5,061 bases of DNA from JARRRL01 sp037380725 (lineage in GTDB: Bacteria; Pseudomonadota; Gammaproteobacteria; Pseudomonadales; JANQJO01). Of the stretch, positions 1-4,926 are shown in pieces (the first letter of the stretch is position 1; every line of letters starts with the position of its first letter). The notes beneath the pieces were generated by a model. That model was not told where the DNA came from. It worked only from the letters and a program-made list of their open reading frames with translations, and ran no database searches. A program made the translations under genes and the position numbers. The DNA lies in the NCBI GenBank assembly GCA_037380725.1, contig JARRRL010000186.1:1-5061 (forward strand), in the 5' to 3' direction.

Positions 1-62
1 GTGCTGATTGCATTTTCAAACCTAGTTTTGATTCGAAGAACGGCCCATTTTAGGACTTCCAT
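1..62 (-). CDS. Possible 5' end of an unidentified gene running off the left edge
   Basis: On the minus strand an ATG at 62-60 opens a frame that stays open to the window edge. It reads MEVLKWAVLRIKTRFENAIS, 20 residues. The same frame is open further upstream, back to a TGA near 106. No convincing ribosome binding site precedes the ATG; only a GAG about nine bases away is visible. The opposite strand is also open here (positions 1-78, ending in TGA), so the coding direction is not settled. A divergent gene would fit the layout next to the exported-protein gene starting at 450. I do not recognise the peptide, and the stretch is short enough to be open by chance. Confidence 0.2.
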   Translation of the reverse strand, partial: MEVLKWAVLRIKTRFENAIS

Positions 63-449
63 GTGTAGTTTCTCATGCTGACGTACCACCACTGCAAATA
101 CCCATCAGTAAGTCGTAACTCCTAACCGCTTCGTCCCATTCCAGAATCGTCTATTTGACTAACGATCTCAAAGCACAAAGCCAACACTATCAACTTTTAA
201 CGCGAGACAGTGGAACGGCTCTTGCGACCCGTAAACAACTCGGGAGTCATATTTCAAGCAAACTTAAGTCAAACTTGATCCAGTTGGGGCAGCTCGACTG
301 TCAAAGTTGCGAAATAGGCAGTAATGTTACCAGAAATTTTAAGTAAAATGCTTTGGGTCAGAGGGATGATATAGGTGTCTTATACTTCCTATTTCCTATG
401 CCCTCTCACTACCCCAACACCAGAGATTCCGATACATAAGAGGTTTGAG
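63..449. other. Gene-poor leader upstream of the FG-GAP protein gene
   Basis: I see no supportable gene in this stretch of nearly 390 bases. It contains a 63-codon open frame starting with TTG at 155, but that has no ribosome binding site and no recognisable protein character. Hexamers resembling a sigma-70 -10 element occur at 344-349 (TAAAAT) and 381-386 (TATACT), the latter 64 bases before the ATG at 450. Neither has a good -35 partner at 16-18 bases, so no promoter is called. No strong hairpin or repeat was noticed. The region presumably carries the promoter of the downstream gene. Confidence 0.4.
438..443 (+). promoter_or_regulatory. Ribosome binding site deciding the start at 450
   Basis: AAGAGG lies six bases before the ATG at 450. 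It favours that ATG over the in-frame GTG at 375, which lacks such a site and would put 25 extra residues in front of a clear signal peptide. Confidence 0.7.
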
Positions 450-2234
450 ATGAAACCAACTTGGAAACGCCCACAATTAGCTGCAGCCACAATGTTATTG
501 TCATGCAGCAGTATTGCGACTGCACAAACAAGTAATGCCCACTTTGATCCCGCACTGACATTCAAATTTGATGGTGAAAACCCTCATTCGGGTGTTATTG
601 CTGACTTCAATGCCGATAACATTGATGATATTGCTGCCGTATTTCCGGTGCTGGACAAGATCAGTAATGCCATTATCGGTTCCCGCATCAACTTCCTGGT
701 TGGAAATACCGATAACAACATGAAAATCGAAGGATCCCTAAGCCTGCCTTTCGACGTGCAGTCCATGGCTACCGGTGACTTTGATGGAGATGGTCAACCT
801 GATCTCGCTATCGCCTCATACAAACCGGCAGACAACGAAGAAAATCTGTGCGGCAGTGATGAAGGCATCGCCATTTTCACCGGTTCTCACAATGAAAAAG
901 AGCCGGTTATGAATTTTGCAGACTGTGAGACATCTGTACCTGCCGGCGACCTTCTCGTGTTTGATGCCAACCTGGACGGATTTGATGATCTGGTTGTCGG
1001 TGACCTGCTTATGCTGAGCAATGGTGATGGCACATTTTTTGAGTCAAATACCCTGCCAACCGGTGACAAGAACCTGGCAGACATCAACGGTGATGGTTAT
1101 ACGGATGTTATTACTCTGGACGAATCCGTGTGCGGCATTGGTGACGGACTATTCAGCCCCTGTTCTGCTATTCCCGAAATTCCACTGGTACCCACTGATG
1201 CTGACGGCATGATTGTGACCAACGGCCAGTACAGCGTGTACACCGGTACATCAGTCATGCGCAACGCAGCCGTCTGGCCAGTAGCAAAGCAACCATCAGC
1301 TGACCTGAACAATGACGGAATCGATGATCTCATGGGCTGGGCAGTCAGTTCATTACTCACACCCATTGAAACCTATTGGCGCAGTTGCGGATGGCAATTG
1401 ACGACTGTCAGAAGTTTTCACAAACGCGCTGGTTCCGGTCGGGGATCTGGTTACTACCGCTCCCGTAAAATGTATCTGTACAGTTGCTCCACCAGCACAA
1501 GCGCTAGAACGGGTTGGGAAAAAATTACTCACTCCTTGGACCGTGTCATTCCTGATACAACCGTACTGCGCGCCACATTGATCACCCAGGATGGCGGTCA
1601 TGAACAGATCGACAGTATGGAAATTTCGGGGGTAATCAGAAGCATGCAACTCGCGGATATTGATGGCGATGGCAATATTGATGTACTTGCCAGACTGGGT
1701 AAATCCAACAACGCCGGCCAAATACTCAATCACCCCGATTACCCGGGTTGGACCCTTTTCCCGGGAGTAGGTGACGGCACTTTTGGTGAGCCAGTCCCCT
1801 CAAATCTTGCTGTAGAAGCTGGCATGCCAGGTGATTACAATGGCGACGGATTAACGGATTTTGGCTGGTATGTCACACCGATTGACAGTGAACATCTGGT
1901 GTCAGTTAATTTCCACATCCCGATGGCTTCGAACGCCCCTGCCCCGACGACTGATCCCGTTCCAGTCACTGAACCAGTACCTGCGCCGGACACGTCTAAT
2001 AACAACATTACAGCTACACCCACTGGTAATACCGTGGAACTGATGGGTGAAGTTACGGCTGTCGGCAACGGTTATTTTGAACTGGATGGCCAGCGCATCA
2101 ATATTGATGGCAGTTCTATCATCAAGTTCAACAATGTCGACCCAAATATCCAGGTGGGATACCCTGTCCAGGGTAAAGCCGAGGAATATACCGATGGCTC
2201 ACTGATCGCTGTAAAATTTGAATTCGGAAATTGA
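450..2234 (+). CDS. Exported FG-GAP/VCBS repeat protein with DUF5666-like C-terminal domain
   Basis: The product has 594 residues counted from the ATG at 450. Residues 1-25 form a signal peptide: a basic start (K2, K6, R7), a hydrophobic core, and A-T-A before Q26. An LLSC sequence ending at C19 leaves a lipoprotein signal possible but less likely. Seven Asp-rich calcium-type motifs of the form D-x-(N/D)-x-D-x-x-x-D start at residues 52, 110, 172, 211, 285, 403 and 462. This pattern is typical of FG-GAP/VCBS repeats that build integrin-alpha-like beta-propellers. Residues 310-356, between motifs five and six, form a basic stretch with two Cys, nine Lys/Arg and no Asp/Glu, in an otherwise acidic protein. 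A Pro/Thr/Val linker near residues 496-518 leads to a last segment of about 65 residues (GEVTAVGNGYFELDG onward) resembling DUF5666. A cell-surface or secreted role in binding or adhesion is an inference; the actual function is unknown. The gene stands alone, with its terminator 27 bases after the stop. Confidence 0.88.
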   Translation: MKPTWKRPQLAAATMLLSCSSIATAQTSNAHFDPALTFKFDGENPHSGVIADFNADNIDDIAAVFPVLDKISNAIIGSRINFLVGNTDNNMKIEGSLSLPFDVQSMATGDFDGDGQPDLAIASYKPADNEENLCGSDEGIAIFTGSHNEKEPVMNFADCETSVPAGDLLVFDANLDGFDDLVVGDLLMLSNGDGTFFESNTLPTGDKNLADINGDGYTDVITLDESVCGIGDGLFSPCSAIPEIPLVPTDADGMIVTNGQYSVYTGTSVMRNAAVWPVAKQPSADLNNDGIDDLMGWAVSSLLTPIETYWRSCGWQLTTVRSFHKRAGSGRGSGYYRSRKMYLYSCSTSTSARTGWEKITHSLDRVIPDTTVLRATLITQDGGHEQIDSMEISGVIRSMQLADIDGDGNIDVLARLGKSNNAGQILNHPDYPGWTLFPGVGDGTFGEPVPSNLAVEAGMPGDYNGDGLTDFGWYVTPIDSEHLVSVNFHIPMASNAPAPTTDPVPVTEPVPAPDTSNNNITATPTGNTVELMGEVTAVGNGYFELDGQRINIDGSSIIKFNNVDPNIQVGYPVQGKAEEYTDGSLIAVKFEFGN

Positions 2235-2260
2235 TCAGACTCTCTGAACCCGCTCTATCG

Positions 2261-2291
2261 AAAGGCGATGACGCAGATCATCGCCTTTTTT
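2261..2291 (+). terminator. Rho-independent terminator of the FG-GAP protein gene
   Basis: A perfect 11-bp stem, AAAGGCGATGA (2261-2271) with TCATCGCCTTT (2278-2288), encloses a six-base loop and ends in a run of six T (2286-2291). It begins 27 bases after the stop codon at 2232-2234. On the other strand the T run is only three bases, so it works best for the plus strand. Confidence 0.92.
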
Positions 2292-2327
2292 AAACACGTA
2301 CATAGCACAACACCCCGTAACACCTCA

Positions 2328-2624
2328 TCAGAAAGCTCTAAATGCCCGGCTACTTGTTGCTTGTTGTGCGTATTTTTCATCACTTCCCGTAATCAGTACC
2401 AGCCCCCCCGATCTTTTGACTTCAATCAGATATTCCAGAACCGCTTGGATCCAGGACAGAGGGGAGATTTCAAAATCAACCAAAGTCGCCAGACATGATT
2501 TACAATAAGCCATGCCACCCAGCAGCCAGAAGGTTATCCATAGCACAATCAAGAGATTGAGTTTTACTGCACGCTTCAGGCTTTCCCTGGAAAGATCGGT
2601 AAAAATCAGAGAACCATGTGCCAT
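2328..2624 (-). CDS. Hypothetical small single-pass membrane protein
   Basis: This is an unrecognised ORF of 98 codons starting at ATG 2624-2622 and ending at TGA 2330-2328. Residues 1-21 are polar and basic. Residues about 22-41 (core LLIVLWITFWLLGG) form a convincing transmembrane helix, and a C-K-S-C pair follows directly. The remainder has a second amphipathic or moderately hydrophobic segment (SWIQAVLEYLIEV) and a basic, Ala/Ser-rich end. The positive-inside rule would place the N terminus in the cytoplasm. It converges on the FG-GAP protein gene, beyond that gene's terminator. The ribosome binding site is weak (GAAG about eight bases before the ATG). The overlapping plus-strand frame at 2268-2498 is poorer in protein character and is taken as a shadow. 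No function can be proposed; CxxC might bind metal or be redox-active, but nothing else supports that. Confidence 0.5.
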   Translation of the reverse strand: MAHGSLIFTDLSRESLKRAVKLNLLIVLWITFWLLGGMAYCKSCLATLVDFEISPLSWIQAVLEYLIEVKRSGGLVLITGSDEKYAQQATSSRAFRAF

Positions 2625-2733
2625 ACAAGTCTTCGCAAAGGGGGTATTATTGTGAAGTGATTCTGGTTGTTTTTAAAATACCGGTTCTTGCTACTTTATA
2701 TGACTTTTTAATATATACGAGAGTTGAAACGTC

Positions 2734-2985
2734 ACGGTAAATCTGAAAGAGCAGCCTAAAGAAGCCATTCAATATGCGAAAACCGCAGACGGAGAATTTA
2801 AAATTTCCAATGAGATCAAACTGGATATACAGACTTTTTACAAACAGGCCAGCGAAGGCGATGTGAACTAAATAAAACCTTGCTTGCTGGGCTTAGTTGA
2901 GCGAGCCAAGTATACCGCCTGAGAAAAATTAAAAGGTATGCCTGCCAAAGAAGTCATGTAGGTCTATGTGAATAAAGTAAATTAA
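2734..2985 (+). pseudogene. Acyl-CoA-binding protein (ACBP) pseudogene
   Basis: A single frame of 84 codons reads as a full-length small bacterial acyl-CoA-binding protein, a soluble protein that carries long-chain acyl-CoA esters in the cytoplasm. Recognisable blocks are AIQYAKTADGEFKISNEIKL (2764-2823), FYKQASEGDVN (2836-2868), then LLGLVERAKYTA (2884-2919), EKLKGMPAKEVM (2923-2958) and VYVNKVN (2962-2982). They match the family's YKQA-x-x-GD-x-N, RAK-x-x-AW and LKGM-x-x-x-x-AM signatures. Three in-frame stops interrupt it. TAA at 2869 falls where the family has a residue just after DVN; TGA at 2920 falls where Trp (TGG) is expected; TAG at 2959 falls where Gln (CAG) would fit. The expected start is ACG at 2734, one base from ATG. 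A frame free of indels with several point lesions means decay by substitution after loss of selection. A weak relic promoter, TTGCTA (2688-2693) and TATATA (2712-2717), lies upstream. The family assignment is from memory of conserved motifs. Confidence 0.82.
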
Positions 2986-3009
2986 TAAAGTGAATGAATA
3001 AAGTGAATA
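2971..3009 (+). repeat. Three tandem copies of a 13-bp unit
   Basis: AATAAAGTAAATT (2971-2983), AATAAAGTGAATG (2984-2996) and AATAAAGTGAATA (2997-3009) lie head to tail. They differ only at the ninth and last positions. The first copy coincides with the final codons of the ACBP pseudogene, so the array looks like slippage expansion of the gene's own 3' end. Confidence 0.85.
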
Positions 3010-3023
3010 AATTGGGCACTAAC

Positions 3024-3064
3024 CATGGTTGGCTTATAAGCGAAAACATGGTTGACTTAAAAGC
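3024..3064 (+). repeat. Imperfect 18-bp direct repeat overlapping a promoter
   Basis: CATGGTTGGCTTATAAGC (3024-3041) recurs as CATGGTTGACTTAAAAGC (3047-3064), with two mismatches in 18 and a 23-bp period, close to two helical turns. The second copy contains the -35 hexamer TTGACT. The spacing would suit a regulator bound to both copies on one face of the DNA, but it may equally be a chance local duplication. Confidence 0.6.
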
Positions 3065-3079
3065 CCAGCACCATATAAT
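3052..3079 (+). promoter_or_regulatory. Strong sigma-70-type promoter
   Basis: TTGACT (3052-3057) is separated by 16 bp from a perfect TATAAT (3074-3079). Transcription would begin near 3086, about 40 bases ahead of the ATG at 3127. A second TATAAT lies at 3100-3105, without a good -35 partner. The promoter would drive the ORF at 3127 and, in the present arrangement, ureG. Confidence 0.65.
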
Positions 3080-3126
3080 ACGCTCCAGCTCAGAATATCT
3101 ATAATCACTAAAAAAGGTTGCACACT

Positions 3127-3427
3127 ATGCCTCTTGCCTGCTTCCCTGATGCCCAGCGTATTACAAATCACTTGAAACAGGATTCCAAATTTCCCCTTGC
3201 ACATGAACTCAGGGATAATCATGCCTTTGCAAGGCTGGCAGAAAAAATAGGGAATGTATTTCAAAATCAGGAAAGAGACTTTCCTTCACAGGTTAGCGTG
3301 GAAGTGCATAAAGCAATAAACGCCTGTGTGCCCAGCGATAGCACTATGGAGCGGATAACGACTCTAACGATTACCCAATCATTGGGCAGATTGCTTGCGG
3401 CATATGTTCATGAAAATCCTCCATCGG
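3127..3427 (+). CDS. Unrecognised ORF, probably cut off at its 3' end by the joint with ureG
   Basis: The frame begins at ATG 3127, with AAGG nine bases upstream and a strong promoter in front. About 95 residues have ordinary protein character: MPLACFPDAQRITNHLKQDS at the start, then a mixed-charge helical region, and SLGRLLAAYVHE near 3380-3415. I do not recognise a family, and no signal peptide or membrane helix is visible. The frame formally stays open to 3687. Past about 3430, however, it is out of frame with the clearly genuine ureG and turns into a Cys/Gly/Arg-rich shadow, so the real gene very probably ends or is truncated between about 3401 and 3445. The end given here marks that joint and is not a stop codon. 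Base composition matches the left part of the window rather than ureG. Confidence 0.5.
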
Positions 3428-4030
3428 ATGTGCGCGCTGCGTCGTGTGGGTATCGGCGGTCCCGTTGGTTCTGGCAAAACGGCGTTAACAGCAGCGCTGT
3501 GCAGAGCCTTGAAGGACGACTATTCGGTGGCTGTTGTTACCAACGATATTTACACCAAGGAGGATGCAGATGCCCTTGTGCGCATGCAGGCCTTGCCCTC
3601 CGAACGGATTGCAGGTGTGGAAACGGGCGGCTGCCCGCATACCGCCATCCGGGAGGATGCGTCGATCAACCTTCAGGCTATCGCTGAACTGAACGCGAAG
3701 TTTCCAGACCTCGATATCGTTTTCATCGAATCAGGAGGCGATAACCTTGCCGCGACATTCTCACCGGACCTTGCGGATATCACGCTCTACGTTATTTCCG
3801 TGTGTCAGGGTGAGGAAATTCCCCGCAAGGGTGGGCCGGGCATCACCCGATCAGATATGCTGGTGATCAACAAAGCTGATCTGGCATCCTATGTCGAAGT
3901 GGACCTTTCCGTAATGGAGCGCGACGCACGCAATCAGCGCGCGGCCAAGCCGTTCGTCTTCACCAATATGAAAAAGGCTGAGGGTGCTGACGCGATTATC
4001 AGCTTCCTAAAAGAACAGGGCGGCCTCTAA
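3428..4030 (+). CDS. ureG: Urease accessory GTPase UreG, N-terminal start uncertain
   Basis: UreG is the SIMIBI-class GTPase that, with UreE, UreF and UreD/UreH, delivers nickel to the urease active site in the cytoplasm. From the ATG at 3428 the product has 200 residues, close to the family's usual 200-215. Visible motifs are the P-loop GGPVGSGKT (residues 10-18), the nickel-binding Cys-Pro-His at 69-71 within ETGGCPHTAIRED, ESGGDN at 101-106, EEIPRKGGPGITRSD, and the guanine-specificity NKAD at 148-151. The sequence is closest in style to rhizobial UreG. Family proteins usually begin with a short lead and PLRVGIGG; here it reads CALRRVGIGG. In-frame starts also exist at 3395 (TTG), 3404 and 3410 (ATG), and none has a ribosome binding site. 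This fits loss of the native 5' end at the joint. No other urease gene is in the window. The 3' end is complete. Confidence 0.93.
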   Translation: MCALRRVGIGGPVGSGKTALTAALCRALKDDYSVAVVTNDIYTKEDADALVRMQALPSERIAGVETGGCPHTAIREDASINLQAIAELNAKFPDLDIVFIESGGDNLAATFSPDLADITLYVISVCQGEEIPRKGGPGITRSDMLVINKADLASYVEVDLSVMERDARNQRAAKPFVFTNMKKAEGADAIISFLKEQGGL

Positions 4031-4048
4031 GCTCCCACTTGGCCGCCC
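4018..4048. terminator. Hairpin between convergent ureG and crp/fnr genes
   Basis: GGGCGGCC (4018-4025) pairs perfectly with GGCCGCCC (4041-4048) across a 15-base loop. The left arm lies inside the last ureG codons and the loop contains its TAA stop. Only a short CTTT follows, so it may terminate weakly or mainly protect the 3' end of the ureG message. It sits between two genes that converge. Confidence 0.55.
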
Positions 4049-4076
4049 CTTTGCCGCATCAATTGCTTGATGTTTA

Positions 4077-4763
4077 TTAGAAACGCCGAAGTGCGTTTAC
4101 ATCCTTGATTTCGATAACGCGTCCGCGAACTGATACACCCGCCGCCTTCAGGGATGAGAAGGCGCGTGAAAGCGCTTCTGGCGCAAGGCCAAGCTTGCCC
4201 GCAAGAAGGCTCTTCTGGAAGGGCAGACGAAAGCGCGCCGATTCTGCAGCGTCCGGGCAATTCTTCAAGATGAAGTTCGCCACCCGCTGTGGCGCGGTAT
4301 GCAGCCGGTCATCCGCCACGCATTCCAGAGCATTTTTCAGGTTGCTGGAAAGCGTCATCATCAGCGCCATGGCAACTTCCGGATTGCTGGTGACCAGCTT
4401 TGCCACGCTTGCGGTTTCAAATCGCGCGAGCGTAACGGCTTCGGCAGCCTGCGCATTAAAGTCGTAGGCGGTATTGTTGAAGATGCCGGTTTCAGCAAAT
4501 GTGTCACCTGGGCCATAGACTGCAATATCAGCCTCACGGCCTTCGCGGTTAAGCCTGTAGGCACGTACAAAACCGGTGAGCACCGTGTAGAAATATTCCG
4601 GTGCATCGCCTTCTCTGAAGATCAGGTCCTTTGCCTCATATGAAGAGACTGCAACATCGTCGACAACCTTGTTGAAGGCTGTGGGACTCAGGTCTTTCAG
4701 CAGGGACGTTGACGCCAGAATGTCTCTGTCGCGACTGTTCAATTTAAGTATCTTGTTCACCAC
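4077..4763 (-). CDS. Crp/Fnr-family transcriptional regulator, DNR/NnrR-like
   Basis: This 228-residue cytoplasmic DNA-binding regulator has the standard family length. A sensor beta-barrel spans about residues 20-125 and includes IFREGDAPEYFYTVLTGFVR and GDTFAETGIF. The dimerisation helix covers about 127-155. The C-terminal winged helix-turn-helix runs from about 180 to 220, and its recognition helix carries E196, S199 and R200. These are the E-x-x-S-R residues that in FNR read TTGAT half-sites. Only two Cys (148 and 169) are present and there is no N-terminal Cys cluster, so it is not an iron-sulfur oxygen sensor like FNR or FnrN. It fits the DNR/NnrR group, which responds to nitric oxide through haem, though FixK-like action cannot be excluded. 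The start is GTG at 4763-4761, with GGAGG six bases upstream. Its promoter region holds a perfect FNR box. It converges on ureG and lies downstream of a terminator, so it has its own transcript. Confidence 0.88.
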   Translation of the reverse strand: MVNKILKLNSRDRDILASTSLLKDLSPTAFNKVVDDVAVSSYEAKDLIFREGDAPEYFYTVLTGFVRAYRLNREGREADIAVYGPGDTFAETGIFNNTAYDFNAQAAEAVTLARFETASVAKLVTSNPEVAMALMMTLSSNLKNALECVADDRLHTAPQRVANFILKNCPDAAESARFRLPFQKSLLAGKLGLAPEALSRAFSSLKAAGVSVRGRVIEIKDVNALRRF

Positions 4764-4769
4764 CTCAGG

Positions 4770-4774
4770 CCTCC
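4770..4774 (-). promoter_or_regulatory. Ribosome binding site deciding the GTG start of the Crp/Fnr gene
   Basis: On the minus strand GGAGG lies six bases before GTG at 4763-4761. No ATG is available near the N terminus. The next codon is also GTG but is spaced less well, so the first GTG is preferred. Confidence 0.75.
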
Positions 4775-4803
4775 GCGCCGCGAAAGTTTATGGTCTTCCG
4801 ACA

Positions 4804-4820
4804 ACTGTTCATGAAACAGT
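4804..4820. promoter_or_regulatory. Small palindrome near the predicted transcript start
   Basis: ACTGTT (4804-4809) and AACAGT (4815-4820) are a perfect inverted repeat around five bases. The repeat overlaps the edge of the -10-like hexamer and the predicted transcription start of the Crp/Fnr gene. It could be an operator for a second regulator or a short 5' hairpin. It is short enough to occur by chance. Confidence 0.35.
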
Positions 4821-4860
4821 CATAACCTGAAGAGGGAAGAGGACGTTTGATCGAAATCAA
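4819..4860 (-). promoter_or_regulatory. FNR-box promoter of the Crp/Fnr regulator gene
   Basis: TTGAT-CGAA-ATCAA at 4847-4860 (plus strand) is a perfect match to the FNR/NNR consensus TTGAT-N4-ATCAA. On the minus strand it is followed after 22 bp by TATGAC (4824-4819), a fair -10 element. This is the spacing of a class II FNR-dependent promoter, in which the box is centred near -41.5, replaces the -35, and transcription would start near 4812. The gene starts about 50 bases further on. The box should allow activation at low oxygen or by nitric oxide, by this regulator itself or a related one. Confidence 0.8.
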
Positions 4861-4873
4861 AATGTTACAAGGC

Positions 4874-4902
4874 AAATAAAAAGCCGGGCAATTGCCCGAC
4901 TT
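4874..4902 (-). terminator. Rho-independent terminator of the right-edge gene
   Basis: On the minus strand a nine-bp stem, counting two A-T pairs and one G-T pair, spans 4902-4881 around the loop AATT; its core is CGGGC-AATT-GCCCG. It is followed by TTTTTATTT (4882-4874). It begins about 25 bases after the TAG at 4929-4927, which supports that stop as a genuine gene end. On the plus strand the trailing TTTCTT is weaker. Confidence 0.85.
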
Positions 4903-4926
4903 TCTTGCTGTGCAGGGTCTCGCAGC

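Noticed and set aside
1..78. Plus-strand open frame from the left edge ending in TGA
   Set aside because: Only 25 codons, no terminator after it, and the opposite strand is equally open.
155..346. 63-codon plus-strand frame starting with TTG
   Set aside because: No ribosome binding site, no recognisable motif, and a length expected by chance in this composition.
375..449. In-frame GTG extension of the FG-GAP protein
   Set aside because: It would bury a clear signal peptide behind 25 residues, and the ATG at 450 has AAGAGG at ideal spacing.
1353..1733. 126-codon minus-strand frame inside the FG-GAP gene
   Set aside because: It overlaps calcium motif six on the opposite strand, which is certain coding; no independent start signal.
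3034..3264. Minus-strand frame across the promoter and start of the 3127 ORF
   Set aside because: It overlies a near-consensus plus-strand promoter and has no ribosome binding site or protein signature.
3430..3687. Continuation of the 3127 frame over ureG
   Set aside because: It is out of frame with well-conserved UreG motifs, and its Cys/Gly/Arg-rich composition is that of a shadow frame.
4105..4643. Plus-strand frames opposite the Crp/Fnr gene
   Set aside because: They are antisense shadows of a gene with clear family motifs.
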